A DNA stretch of 64,000 nucleotides from Themeda triandra. Taxonomy: Eukaryota > Streptophyta > Magnoliopsida > Poales > Poaceae. The translations under genes and the position numbers were made by a program. The stretch is from assembly GCA_018135685.1 (NCBI GenBank), contig JAENPR010000282.1, forward strand, positions 248,001 to 312,000, given 5' to 3'. Position 1 is the stretch's first letter, and each line of letters starts with the position of its first letter. Below the pieces are notes generated by a model that made no database searches, was not told where the DNA came from, and saw only the letters and a list, made by a program, of their open reading frames with translations. Positions 1-12,990 of the stretch are shown piece after piece.

Positions 1-3000
1 CAAAGGCTAATGAAAGCTCTCGGAGCTCAGGCATAGCCCCTTCCTCAAATGTCAGGTGCGAAATCCCGTCACAATCGAAATCAAACAATTTGACACATGG
101 GAATCCCGTGGAGCCTCCTATCACGATCCTCTCGGTCGGGATGCTCGTGATCTCCAGTTTGAGCTCAATGAGGGATGACGACCCTCTCCCAATCATGGCA
201 ACATCTTCCTGTAATATCTGCTTTGCACCAATATGCAACACACGGAGTTTCTGGAGATGGCCGATCCACTTGGGAACTCTGGAGAATCTGCACCCTGGCA
301 TCCAAAGATGCTCAAGTTTAGGAAAACCAGGGGAAAGCGAGCTCAGCTCATCAGCACACCAGGCAGTCATAGCTTCACCAGGTCCTTCGGGCATGGTACA
401 CACATATAGCTGTTTGAGGTTGCAGAGTTTCTCAATCGAAACACTCAGAGCAGCCATGCACTCTGTTTTCTTCTCTAGTGCCCACTTCCCGGGGAAATAA
501 AATTTCAGATCTGACAAGCCAGTGAGCTCTCCCAGCCCTACAATACTTTCTGACGAGTCTGGAGGCACACGAAAGCCATGCAAAGTTCGCAATGACTTCA
601 TCTTGCCAGTCATGTACCACATGCTCTTATAAGCCGGCATGACCAAATGGGACAAGCGCGGCAAATCAATAATCTCTGTTGGAGTGGTACTGCCTACTCT
701 ATATAAATCCAAAGTCTCCAAACATGGCAGCCCCCGAATTTGAGCAGGCAGTGCGACATAATATCCATCAACCTCTAAATACCTTAGCATTCTTAACTGG
801 TTGATGCAAGTCAGGTCCATTTTTTTCTCTCTGATAGTGCCTATAAGAAATTCAAAGGATCAACACCCGTATATACTTCTTGAACTTCAATGGAGGTATC
901 CAATTTAATTCTCCTAGTATGGCCAGAGAACGAACTTGTGATATGTTCGTCCTAACAAAGATGCCTGTATCGACTTCGCTATCCCCTGCATCTCTTGGGC
1001 TTGCAACAGTAAGTCGACGAATGACCTTGTCTTGCACTTCTAACTGTGCTTCTACATCATTTACCAAACTCAGAAAATTATCTTCCTTGCATCTCCTCAC
1101 AATCAACTCAAGCAGCATGTCATGTACTCTACAGCCAGATACCACATCAGTAACAATGTGCTTAATCTTCATATACGTAGGTTGAATCATGCTCCTGTTG
1201 ACTAGCTCATTGAAATAACTCTCTGCAACATCCCATACATCATGTTTTCCGTCAAAGTTACTCACAAAACCTTCTGCCACCCATCGCCTAACTAGCTCAT
1301 CCCTGTTGATTTCATAATCTTCTGGGTAAGAACCGAGATACAGAAAGCACGCCTTTAGATGACGGGGAAGATTCTTGTAGCTGAGATCTAAGATATATAT
1401 CAAATCTTCATATGTCGAATTTAGTGCAGACTTAGTGCCTAGTGATTTTAGGATGTACTTCCAGGCTTCCAATTCTCTCGGTTGGTAAGCTAACATGCTT
1501 GCCATTGTAATAATTGCAAGTGGTAGACCATCACATTTCTTCAAAATTTCACATGAAGGTTTCATGAGCTCAGTAGGGAAGCAACTTCAGATCCAAATAT
1601 TCTTTCAAAGAATAGACCATCACATTTCTTGCATGCTTAGATGCTTCATGTTATGGATTTGTCCATCATTGTGACAACATGATCTAGCAGCCACATCCTC
1701 GTTTCTCGTAGTTATTATAACCTTGCTAGAATGCTTACTTCGTGGGAAAGCACATTGAATGGCATCCCACGCTTGCATATCCCACAAATCATCAACTATA
1801 ATGAAGTACCTACAAAAGTGCGTACGTTGAACTTAATTTATGTAATAAGCACTCCCCCTTTATTCGCATAACCAACCATAAATAAATCCCCATGCAATTG
1901 TAATACTAGAGATGCCACAATGAATACATAGGGTGTATTCTTTGCCTACATGCATATCCTATATGTCAACCATTGATGTGACACTACAAGAAAATACATA
2001 AGAAGTTTCAGCAAGTATACTCAATATCTATATACAATGTTAGATGTGTCATTTCAAGGAAATTTTAAGATGTCTAAACATCCACAACTGATGTCTTAGG
2101 CCTAGGTCGTCTGCCCCATATTCAAAATTTTTCTTGTCAATTAAATTGAAGAATTAGACCTAAATTTTGTTTAGGGACTCATAACTGTCATAACTTGGCA
2201 GCATTATTTGCCTAGAAACCTTTATGGTTTTTGTTTAATATTAAAACGAGAAAGAGTACAATGGCAGAATGATAAATAAATAAATAAAAAGTTTGCACAC
2301 TGAAGTTTGATTTTTTTTATCTATACACTTTATTTTATTATACTTTTGCTGTTTGGGAAAGTAACAAATTATCTTCACACAAAGACTAAATTGCATAAAT
2401 GAATTTGCCAAATAATTAAAAATCACATAAAGTAGTTCCAAGATGTCAATCCTTCTAAATTAATTAAAAAAGCATGGGTAGTGTCTACCTTTTATCCTGT
2501 AGATGTCCTTTTACGTGATTAATAGGATCTTGCAATTGGCAAGTATGGGAGTATGTTCGTTGCCCAAGTTGCAATAGCAAGCTGTTGAATAGTTCTATAA
2601 TTTGTGGCTTTTGGGAGACTGATATAAATGCCTTGCATTCAAACTTGCCTCCAACCTCACGAAACACCTCATTGGCAAGCGTGGTCTTCCCTATACCTCC
2701 AAATCCTACTATTGCCATAAACCTCAATTGTTTGACTTCATCCATTGCCCAGTTGACAAGCTCATCCTTTTGGGACTTAATTCCCACAAGGCTCGTTGAC
2801 TCCTTGTAGAGTGCCGATACACGAGGATCAACAATTACAGGGGTAGTAATCGAGATGCACTGATCAAGCAAGTATCTCTTCCGTCGGTTGCTTGCTTCAA
2901 TCACTAGAGCCTTGATCTCTTGGAACTCACTTGCTAGTTGGCGACAATCCGTGAAACTTCTAAGATACTTTGCAGCTTTCCGAAGAATCCCTATCTTATC

Positions 3001-3284
3001 GACAGCTTCACCAACAGTCAGCATGAAGTCATCGACACGGTCTTCTATATTGTAGGACATCTCGATTATATCTCTCCTCCATTCCTTGGCCTGTGGGTCG
3101 AGTTCATCGGCGCTGTCCATCTTCTCAAGGAAAGCGTCCATGTCGCTGAGCTCACGCTGCAGGAAGGCACCTCCTTCGGCAGTCCCTTTATCTTCTTGTA
3201 CTCATCGGCCATGAGGGTGGTCAGCTTGGCTAGGACTGGCTTCATCACCCCCATGGAGAAAGTCACCACAGCAGCTGCAGCCAT
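1..3284 (-). pseudogene. NLR1: degraded CC-NB-LRR resistance-gene relative, 3' end outside window
   Basis: A CC-NB-ARC-LRR receptor gene, an intracellular immune sensor class. It closely resembles the second locus at 15186-18700. Exon 1 runs from the ATG at 3284 to a GT donor at 2488-2487. The intron ends with an AG at 1811-1810, and exon 2 resumes with kinase-2 residues (YFIVVDDLW-like). Visible motifs are the coiled-coil start (GVMKPVLAK), P-loop GFGGIGKTT, CDGLPLAI (GLPL), VHDM (MHD) and LRRs below about position 850. Lesions relative to the paralog: a 1-base deletion near 3171 in the coiled coil; an altered stretch at about 1600-1640 giving +1 then -1 with TGA stops between; a CGA-to-TGA change at about 852; and a further shift in the A-run near 820. 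LRR coding continues out of frame to the left edge. A functional NLR is very unlikely. Confidence 0.88.
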
Positions 3285-3956
3285 TGCTCAGCCAAAGTCC
3301 AAGTGTCCAACTACTTCCTGCTTGATGTGATTGCTAGCTCTTTGGTCCTGTAAGAAAAATAGAAGTGGTTTAATTATATTGGTGCATGAGAATTTGTTCT
3401 GTGCTAACATGAAGATATGATCAGAGCCATAGGAGGTAGGCTGTGAAATGTCTCCAAGCAGCACAGCAAGTAACAATAGCTAGCAAGAGGCATGGATGGA
3501 ATGAAAGAGGGACACACATAAGAATGGATCTGGACAAACGGAAGAAAGAAACTGTTCACATGGAAAGAAAGAGGAAAACAGTAGGATCCTTATCATCCTA
3601 CAGTAGTAGTCAAGACAAAAATCTATCAAGGTATTGTCAAAATCACCCAAGCCGAGCGAGAAAATGACGAAAATCACACACAAACCCTACGTCCTCCCTC
3701 TTCCCTTGATCTAATTTGTGGCCAATTAAAGCTTCGAAACTCAAACCATAAGCCATATATATTATATAGCAGGTAGGATATGCAGAGGCGGTACAAATGA
3801 ACCAATGAAGAAGGAACCAAAAGCGTTACCTTGGTCAGGAGCTGTGTTAACCACAACACCAGAGCAGCGTTGGGTTGTTGCCCTGCTTGCTTGTTGGTCT
3901 AGAGCTCTCTAGATGCAAGGTGTTGTTCGTTTTGACTGTGGGTTTTCCTGGGGCAA
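3285..3956 (-). promoter_or_regulatory. NLR1 5' leader with a spliced UTR intron
   Basis: Upstream of the NLR1 ATG, an AG acceptor at 3349-3348 (minus strand TTCTTACAG) and a GT donor at 3829-3828 (CCAAG then GTAACG) define a likely 5' UTR intron of about 480 bases. The leader exon starts above 3830 and runs to the LINE insertion at 3956/3957. No coding sequence is seen here. Splice sites are by eye only. Confidence 0.5.
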
Positions 3957-4312
3957 TTTTTTTTTTTTTTGAATTCGAGGGCCTTAACCCCGGCCTTTCA
4001 AATAAAATCAAAAGACCATGTATCAGTTTACAGCACAGATTTTACGCCAAAACGTCCCCTGGACAGAGGAGGCTACTACCAGCACCACCTCAAGTCAAGC
4101 CTTATTACAATGCAACTGAAAATGATAGACTAGAGACTAATATTTGAAGCCAGTCCGAATGCCAAATAGACTTTAAGCATCTCCCTTCAACGATTACTGC
4201 ATCGATCTCTCCAGCGTCTTCCACCAAGGATCGCCAGCACGGAAGCCAGCAAACTTGTCCATCACCCCAACTGAGCCTTCCAGGAGGTTTGCTTCAACAT
4301 TTCTGCGAATCT

Positions 4313-7300
4313 TCAGGACGTGCTTCGGTTGACATCCGGCAGCCATAACATGGAGACCGGAATTTGCCTGATCTTGCTGATAACTATCATCATCAGATCC
4401 TTCTTTTCCACCGGGCATAGAATCACCCAGCTGCATAAAGTCCCAGCAATCCTGAGAAGAAGCATTTCCATGCTTCTCCAAGAGACATTCTGAAAACAAA
4501 GATCATTCCTCAACTTCCATATTGACCACATAACAGCAGCAGTAACAATATTAACTACACAGTGCTTCTTATTACTCAACCAAAATTTACCAATTTCAGC
4601 TAAGTCAATTCCTACTTTGACACCAAGAATATCAGAAATATAAGTCCAGCACAAATTAGATACTACGCAGTCAAACATTAGGTGTTGCACTGATTCTTGT
4701 TCCTGACAAAACAAACAAGTCTTATCTTCTAGATCTTTCCTCTTTGCTAAGTTGTCTCTAGTAAGAATCTTATTATGCATGACTAACCAGAGGAAACAAT
4801 GAATTCTAGGTGGAACTTTTAGATTCCAAACAGCAGGGATATGAACATATGAAATCCCCCTATTGTTAATAACTTTATACAAGGACTGAGAGGAGTATGT
4901 ACCAGAGGTAGAGAAATTCCAAACCATTTCATCATCATTATTATTAAGCTGGACCAGAGAAATTAAACTAAGAATTTCTAACCAAACATCATAAAGCTCT
5001 GGTGAAACACACCTCCTAAAGGTACATTTTAGATTGATTCCATCCCATAGATCAGCAATGGATTTACCTTTTTCATTAACTATTCTATACAAAGGCCAAA
5101 ACTGGATAGCCAAACTGGAAGACCCAAGCCAAAAGTCCTCCCAGAATCTAACTTTCTGCCCATTACCCACCTTCCATCTATACCCCATTTTGGCAGCTTG
5201 TACAACCTTCATAAATCCTTTAAAGAAAGTTGAGGAACCAGTAGTACTGGTGACAAAAATATTAGGTTTCCTAGTTTTGTATTTAAAGTCTATAAGTTCT
5301 TTCCAGAGTTTATCTCTATCTGCATTATACCTTTTCAGCCAAGAAGCTAGCAGACTCAAATTCAAGTCTCTTAAACTAGGAATGCCTAAACCTCCAAATT
5401 CTTTTCTCATGGACACAAGTTCCCAGTTAGCTAGGTGATACTTGTGGCTTTCCTCTGTATCATTCCACAGACAATTGGCCATGTGGGTATTTATAATCTT
5501 AAGAGCCCACTTTGGAAACTTAATAACAGATAAGAGATAAACTGGGATACTAGCTAAGCACACTTTCACTAGGGTGGTTCTAGCAGCCAGAGAAAGTAAC
5601 TTCCCTCTCCAACTCCCAATTCTTTTCAGAATTTTATCTACTAAGGGTTGGATATCTTCCCTAGATAGTTTCTCATGATGCAGGGGTACTCCTAAGTACT
5701 TGATGGGGAAAGAACCTAATGGGCAAGCCACTAAATGGGCCAGCTTATGAGCTTCATCTGGCTCCAGATTCATGGGAACTAATTCACTTTTATGAAAATT
5801 AATCCTCATCCCCGACACCTGCTCATACCACATCAGCACACATTTCAAATTACTCAAGGCTGATTCCTCAGCCTTGGAAAAAAGAATAGTGTCATCAGCA
5901 TACTGGAGGGCCACTATCCCTCCAGGCTGGAAATCATTGAGTAGACCTTTGATCAATCCTTTTTCTGAAGCCTTACTTAGCATCCTAGATAGACCATCCC
6001 CTACTAGGTTAAAAAGAAAAGGGGACAAAGGATCTCCTTGCCTGAGTCCTTTGCCAGCTTTAAAATAAGGGCTATCTTCCCCATTCACCATGATTCCAAT
6101 AGAACCACCTGTCACTAACTGTTTGACCCAGTTAATGAAAACAGGACTAAAGTTTCTAGCCTCCAACATGTCAAAAAGAAATGACCAGCTAACCCGGTCA
6201 TAAGCTTTCTCATAATCAATCTTAACCACAACCCCTTTTTCTCCCTTGGAAACTACACTATGCACTACCTCATGAGCCACTACAACACTTTCTAAGATAA
6301 ATCTGCCTTTGATAAAAGCTGATTGGTTGGAGTCAACTATTCTTTGCACCACAGGACTTAGTCTAAGAGTAATAATTTTGGAAAAGATTTTAAAACTACA
6401 GTTTAATAAACTAATTGGCCTAAAATGCTTCATATTAGAGGCTTCACCAATCTTAGGAATCAAAGTAACTAAAGCACAATTTAGCCTATAAAGATCAAGT
6501 TTCCCCTGATGAAAATCCTCTAACATACAAACCAAATCTGATTTAATAAGATCCCAAAACTTCTGAAAGAAAAAGAAAGGGAGACCATCAGGCCCTGGAG
6601 CTCCCTCTGGATAACAGCTAAATAGAGCATCCTTAACCTCATGTTCAGTAAAAGGTAAAATTAGCAACTCATTTTCCTCAGGGGTAACTTTATCACTCTC
6701 ATTCCAAAAATCTGCACTTAACCTGACTCCACTATCCTCTTCCTTGGCAAAAAGATTCTTATAGTAGTTTACAGCTACATCCATCATACTTTTTTGATCA
6801 TAAACTAACCCTAGAGGGCCTTCCAAGCAATCAATCCTTTTTTGTCTATTCCTATGGTTAGCTACAGCTTGGAAGTAAGCTGTATTTCTATCCCCCTCTA
6901 ATAAGTTCCTATCTCTAGACCTTTGTCTAGCCTTTATCTCTTCTAAGTTCCAGATTTGTTCTAGCTCCTCCTCCACTTTTCTAAATCTCTCAAACTCAGA
7001 ATCAGTAAGATTATTTTCTTCAGCTGCCAGTTCTAGATCTTTAAATTCCTGCATCAGCATGGCTTTCTCTCTGTTTAATGCTGCCACTTCATTGGCAGCC
7101 CAACCTCTAAGCAGCCTTCTTAGTGTTCTAATTCTAAATTGCCAAATTTCTATACTAGAAGAAGCTCTACACGGCATCCTCCACGCTTTCTCTACCATCT
7201 CCTTAAAAGTAGATTTATTGAGCCACCACTTTTCTATTCTAAACCTCTTTTTCCAAAAGAAGCATTAGTCCCTGAATTTAGAATGAGTGGGTTATGATCA

Positions 7301-7968
7301 CTAGGCAATCTTTCTAAAGCACAAACAGAACTCAAAGGGAAAGCACTATCCCAGGAGGTAGTAACAAAAATCCTATCTATCTTAGCAAAAATGGGGTCAT
7401 CTTGATTATTTGTCCAGGTAAACTTCTTATTATTAGCACTTAATTCAATCAACCCCCATTTATCTATCCATTCATTGAACCCATCAGCCCACCTATGATT
7501 AATAATACCATTACTCTTATCAGATAAGAACCTAACTAAGTTAAAATCACCAGCTATCAAAGTTGGTCCATCCCATTTGTTCATCACACATTCTAATTCA
7601 TCTAAAAAGTCTTGTCTAAAATTGTCATAAGCAGGACCATAAACTGTAATAAGCTTCCAAGAAAAACCTGATTTCTTACAGGTGAGCATCACAGAGATAG
7701 AGTACACTAAAAGATCCTGAGCTACTAAATTAAAAACATCAGAGTTGGCTCCAACCAGGATTCCTCCTGCTGAACCTTTGGCACCCAGCTGAACCCAATT
7801 AAAAGGTACCCTCAAAGTTAAATTCTTAAGAACATGATTAGGTATCACACTTTTCTTGGTTTCCATAAACCCTACCACATCTACATGCTGGTCTCTTAAT
7901 CTACTAGCTAAAGCAGGTATCCTATTAATAATACCAAGCCCCCTAATGTTCCAGAACATGCTTATCAT
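4313..7968 (-). pseudogene. LINE ORF2: endonuclease and reverse transcriptase, one frameshift
   Basis: ORF2 makes the element's target-nicking and copying enzyme. The ATG at 7968 starts an APE-type endonuclease: MFWNIRGLG, then METKK, ITVYGPAY, AGDFNLV and SDHNPLI. At about 7234-7255 one base is lost or gained: the endonuclease frame reads into a stop while the -1/+1 frame continues as the conserved link to the RT. The RT part (7198 down, 961 codons) is open, with PISLLNCSFK, GLRQGDPLSPFLFN and the catalytic QYADD. A zf-RVT-like C-x2-C-x4-H-x4-C region follows near 4700 (CLFCQEQESVQHLMFDC). No RNase H domain is recognised. The start codon overlaps the ORF1 stop as ATGA (7968-7965), which suits termination-reinitiation. 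Confidence 0.92.
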
Positions 7969-10695
7969 TTTCTACTGGTTCTGTTTTTCTTCCTAGATTC
8001 TACTTTAGACCAGCCTTGTCTAATGTCTGCTGCAGTCTCATCAAAATTTCCATCTTGATGATCCTGGGGTTCAGCATTTTCCTCTATACTACTAGTGGAA
8101 GCATCTAAACTATTTTTACTCATTTTTTTAAGAAAATCACAGTTTTGCTCACAAGTGACATTCCTATCACTATCAAGCTTTACCATGGAGTCTAAAATTT
8201 TTGGATTTCCATCCACACCAGAAATGCCTATATCCTTGGCTACAGAAATTAAATGAGCTTGAGTAACTTTAGGAGGCTTGGGGCACTTACCAGAATTGTA
8301 GTCCAAGTTCCACTTCCTCTTTGCTTCCTGTGCCTTATCCATCATTGGTCCACTATTCCCCAAGCTTCTGGAGCTTCTCCTTAGCGCCATGACTGGTCCC
8401 CACTGCTGCTTAGGTTCCTGTCCACCAGAATTCCCACCTTTTTTCAAGGCACCAGAGTCTTGTTGGAGGACATCTTCAAGGTTCTGCTTCCCAACTTCAT
8501 CTGTGATAGACTTTTCTTTTCCTGAAGTAGCATCACCACTCCTTTCCACTGAGCTAGCACCAATCGAGAGTCTCCCACCTTTTCATCGAAGAGCTTCCAT
8601 TAGCAGCGAGAGATAAGTCAAAAACCCACTCATCTGGCAGATTTGTGTAATCATTGTCATCTTTCCCCATCTCTAATTCTTGGGCTTGAGATTCTGAATC
8701 CGATTCCATCTCTAGTTCAACATCCATTGCTCTGAGTAGCTCCAGGTGTTTACTCCCTTCCTCTGTCCCCCAGGCACCCTTATCTTGGAACATCAAATTC
8801 CTTCTGACATTCCTGTTACCAGCTGTTCCTGGAGCCCCTCCCTGGATTTGGGCTTGGTTAGGTTGGTCATTACCTCCTCCAAAGTCATTGTCACCAAAAT
8901 CATCTCCCCCATTCTGAGAGTTACCAAACTGGTCCTCAAGATTTCCATTGTCATCTTTGCCCAGATTTCCATTGTCTTTGTTAGAACCTCCCTCTGACTC
9001 TTCCATGACTGCTTCAAAACCTTCTGGATCAAAGATGATCAAGTGTACACCACTCTTGAGCACAAAAAGCCTTTCACAAGGAATCTTTGGAGGATCTTTG
9101 CACAGAATCTTGACCCTAACCGAGCTGAAAAAGGTGTTGAAAAGCAGCTGCCAGTCCACCTCTATCATCTTACCAATGCTAGAAGATATTTCATACAAAG
9201 ACTTCCAGTCAACCCATTTAGGGGGGATGCCAATAATATTCACCCAAACTTCAGCAAGCTGCCCAATAGGTTCTATCTCTCCATTCCAAGGAGTCAGAGA
9301 AGCAACTACTCCTTCTTTGTTAAGATTGAATTGGGTTTGTTTTCCAATAACAATCTTTTCCACCTTCCTGTCATGAGGGAATCTGGTAATGTAAGAATGC
9401 TCATCCATTTTCTTAAGCTGCCAATCCCAATCCCTATCAAAGAGCTCTCTGAGATTATCCAAGACTCCATCTTCATCTATTTCCCCTTTCTCAATGGTCA
9501 GCAAGCCAAAATTATCTAAGCCAACCCAATGTTTAAACCTTTCTGCAGAGCCTTCTACATCAATGTAATGAAAGCCCAAGCCCTTGTTAGCACTACCAAA
9601 ATACTGCGCATTCTGAACTGGCATTTTCCACTTAGGGCAAGCTTCTACCACATGATCAATGCTTCTGCAGATGAAACACACCTTGGGGTGTTTGCAAGAT
9701 GAGCCGAGATGACCAAACAAACCACAATTGAAGCAAATTGCATGGGCATTTCCTTCCTTCAGATTTCCAACCTGAGCTTTTGCTTCTTTCGCCTGAATCT
9801 TCTCTTTCTCTGGCACCACCTCCTTATCGGCACCTTTAGCAGGAATTGCAGATTTGTTCTGTCCTTGACTGGACTAACCATGATCCAAAGCTTGTCCCTC
9901 CTTCGAACCCAGATTTCCTCTCACACGACCTTGAGCACCTACACCCCTAGGTCTTGCACCTTCTGATCTGTTATACCCCCCTTGATACCTTGGTGGAGGA
10001 TGACGAGGTTGAGCCGGGAAGAAGCCAAACGGTTGACCGTAGTACGGCGGCATCTGATGCGGCAGTGGCGGCGGAGGGAACTGCCATCCTCCGCTCCATG
10101 GATCCCAATCTCCTTCTCCCCCGAACTGCGGGCTCGACCCTCTACCTCTTCCTTGACCCGCCATCCACTCTCTTACCACCTCTGCGTAGGATTTCTTCCC
10201 CTGGATCTTCCCGAAAACCGAGGCGAAGCTAATCGTGGGGTTGCTCCATACCTCTCTCTCTTTCGGTGGATTTGTATCAGTGGGTTGGGGAGGTTTGGTT
10301 ACTGATTTGGATCTAGGCACCCACACCAAACCTTTGTGCCCCTTCTCTCGAACCCTAGATCGATCTGTGGAGGACGAAGAATGAGGGAAGTACCAAAGCT
10401 GCCCCCAGTACTCCTCCACCTCACCCTCCCCCCACAGCTTGTCGTGTAGCTCCGGTCTCTCTGATAGCTGGGTCCGCCATTGCCGGGCCCCAACCACCTG
10501 TCTTCCCTTCGGTGCGCCACGTCTGTCCCCTCCCAAGAAGAGACTGACCGCCGGGGCCCGTCGGGGAGGCCGCTTCAGCCCACGAGGGGGAACCCCACAC
10601 TCTCTCACTGGCGAGTCCGGCAGGCGTCCCACCGCCGGCGAGGGGTCTCCACCCCGCGCCGTCGACGCGCCTGAGTCGCCCGTCGGGTCGCCCAT
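7965..10695 (-). pseudogene. LINE ORF1: gag-like zinc-knuckle protein, one stop and one frameshift
   Basis: ORF1 proteins of plant L1 elements coat the RNA. The frame starts at the ATG at 10695, rich in Gly, Pro and Arg. A single in-frame TAG at 9874-9876 breaks it and the same frame continues. Two zinc-knuckle motifs follow near 9690-9760 (CFNCGLFGHLGSSC and CFICRSIDHVVEAC), then a DUF4283-like region (WVNIIGIPPKWVDW) near 9200. A second lesion at about 8555-8585 shifts the frame; the C-terminal 190 residues continue in the new frame to TGA at 7965-7967, overlapping the ORF2 ATG. The C-terminus ends in a basic SRKKNRTSRK run. Confidence 0.88.
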
Positions 10696-10724
10696 CACAT
10701 ACGAGATTCTGTTTCCTGGGGCAA

Positions 10725-11640
10725 ATCTATCATCATCGCTCCAGGCATAGCAGTGCAGCTACGGTGCCTCAGTGTGAGGCATTTTTAGTTTCTGCAGAGA
10801 TTAGCTGGGTTGCCCACTCATCTTTCACAGTTAACGAGTTAATCAATTTCTTTTGTGCCTCTAGATTGGCGCCCACCACTAGCCAGTGGGTGGGTGTATA
10901 TTATATAGAAGTTTTGAGACTCCTGCCGTCCTCAAGATCCACACCAAGGTTAAAATTAATTCTTGGCCAGCGCTACATGTTCCCTCGGGCCATGAAGACA
11001 ACTCTCTACACGTAGGGGCTTTTACTCAAGACTATGGCCTCCAATTAAGAAGCTAAGAATATTGTACCATATACACGATAAGATGAAAATAAATACCTTC
11101 TAGTGAGGTGGTATATTTGCATCTTCCATCTCCCCATCAAGCTCTGCATATAAAAAGGTATAAAGAGATTAATTACTGAGCATACATTTTTAATCTGAAT
11201 ATAAATTGAAGCAAATATTTGTAACCTGAATAATACAAATATTGAATCTGAATAGAAATTGAGTATAGAAATTGAAAAAGGAGAAAACTGAGAGCTCACA
11301 CGGTAGCTGCTGGGCCGAATCGGCGGATGGCTCACCGTCCGCTGCGCGGAATCGGCCGGGGCGGGGCCAGAGACTTGGATGGCGGCTGAGCGGGGCCGGT
11401 GACGGTGGCCGCCGGCCGATGCTGAGGCCTGCGTGTGCATCTGCTTGCCTGCTTGTTGGTCGGCGCGGAGGCCGCGGGGTGCAGACTGCAGAGAGCCAGA
11501 GACCGCCGAAGTGCGGCGCTGTGGCGGCCGTACCCGGCTGAGGTAGTTTTAGTGCTGGGCCTTGATTATATTGGGCTAAAATTTAGGGAGTATGTGAATC
11601 TACTGGGCCAATGGTTTGGGCCTAGACTCTAGGGGCCTTT
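10725..11640 (-). promoter_or_regulatory. Former NLR1 upstream region, displaced by the LINE
   Basis: This DNA abutted the NLR1 leader before the LINE arrived. On the minus strand a TATATAA box lies at 10901-10907, so a start near 10870 would put the LINE inside the transcribed leader. Further up, 11290-11540 is GC-rich and contains a possible donor (GTGAGC near 11325), resembling a GC-rich segment with GTGAGC upstream of NLR2 near 19570. Promoter or distal leader exon are both possible; no protein is recognised. Confidence 0.35.
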
Positions 11641-12692
11641 ATGCTAAAATAAAAACTAGCTACAAACACAGAGAGAACCTGGATGCATATTTAGCTACTA
11701 GGAAATTAAGCCCTGTTCAAAAAAGAAAAAAATAGCTAGGAAATTAATCACTCACTCTGTTACTCGTATCATCTTGATTTTCATATAGGCAGTGAGTCTC
11801 CTACTATTTAATTCCCTTTTATTCTGTGTTTCGGCTATAATTGATTATTTTAATCATATATTTGAAGGCTCGCTTCCAGATTATCTGCAAAGGGTTATAT
11901 GGCCTTAACCTCTGAGCATTATATCTCCCAAAATTGGGTGAGAAACCTCTCTGTTTCAGAGCTAATATTGTAACAAGAGGGCATGTTTAAGGAGCTGGTG
12001 TTAGATCTACTTCGGCTATGTACCTTCGTATATAAGATTTTTATTGTATGTAGTTACCAACATTCTTTAATTATTTATTTATTTGTTGTGGTTGTAGTGT
12101 ACCAACTCGATGAGGAAGTGGGTCCTTCTGAGCCAAGTTTTGTTGTTTTGATGTGCCCAAGGGGGTTTGTATGCTTGAATTAGTTGTCATTATAGGGGGA
12201 GTCAAGATTAATTGGTATAATATTTGTAAAAAGGAAGTAAATTAGATTAGAGGTGTGTTTTGTTGCGAGAATTATAGGGACATGATGCGGTGAACCTAAT
12301 TTCGTATGTGCTTGGTCCTAGAGTGATGAGGGAGTCTCCAAGTTAATTTTTACTAGATGTGTTAAGAAAAATGGTACAAAATATTCATTAATTAGAAACA
12401 TCTATCATTCAAATCTATAGACTCACAATTTATAAGCATTAGATCTATTTTATTTTCTAAAATATTATGCACCTCTACAATTATTATATTATTACAGAAA
12501 AAGAAGAAAATGAAAAGATAAATAGATCATTTTACCCAACCACTAGTTGGAAAAAGATCACCTCGGGGGATCCGTTCACCCAAATACATCTATGCTCCCG
12601 CCGATAACAAAAAATAGCCAAAAATTCGAGTATCTAGAAAAATTATCAACTACAAATAAACAAGATGACAACTTTTGCCCAGCACATGAGGG
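11641..12692. other. AT-rich intergenic DNA, no gene seen
   Basis: No coding sequence is recognised. The only structure noted is a 26-base A-rich insert (11710-11735) flanked by the 12-base repeat CTAGGAAATTAA at 11698-11709 and 11736-11747, as if a tiny retroinsertion or filler had landed here. Confidence 0.5.
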
Positions 12693-12990
12693 TACGCATG
12701 GAGGAAGCCAGTGCCCAGCTATGCACCAACCATTAATGTACATCTGACTCATCAATGTCACCGTTGTCTATGTTCAGAGATGTCAAGCAAGGAAAGGAGA
12801 CTGGTGCCACGCAAACTAGCACGTGGCATGCCCACAAGGAGAAAGCCAGTGTCTGGCTGTACACCAACCATTAACGTACATTTGGCTCATCAATGTCACT
12901 GTTGTCCATGTCCAGAGAAGATCAATGAGGAGATGTCAAGTAAGGTAAGGAGACTGGTGGAGCACAAACTATCAGGCGGCAGGCCACCAG
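12693..12990. repeat. Diverged tandem duplication, unit about 140-150 bases
   Basis: Two similar units lie head to tail, at about 12693-12835 and 12836-12985. They share CACCAACCATTAA, CATCAATGTCAC, GAGATGTCAAG and GGAGACTGGTG in the same order. No coding role is seen. Confidence 0.7.

Larger units (their letters stand above)
3957..10711 (-). mobile_element. L1-type LINE retrotransposon, near full length
   Basis: A non-LTR retrotransposon on the minus strand, 6755 bases long. It is bounded by a 13-bp target-site duplication TTTCCTGGGGCAA at 3944-3956 and 10712-10724. Its 3' end is a poly(A) tail, read as T14 at 3957-3970. It carries ORF1 (nucleic-acid binding) and ORF2 (endonuclease plus reverse transcriptase), both with single lesions. 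The ORF1 ATG lies only 16 bases from the 5' end, so a little 5' UTR may be missing. It sits upstream of NLR1 in the same orientation, probably within its leader. The exact TSD and few lesions suggest a fairly recent insertion. Confidence 0.95.

Noticed and set aside
880..1185. Plus-strand frames opposite the NLR exons
   Set aside because: Shadows of the minus-strand NLR coding sequence without any domain.
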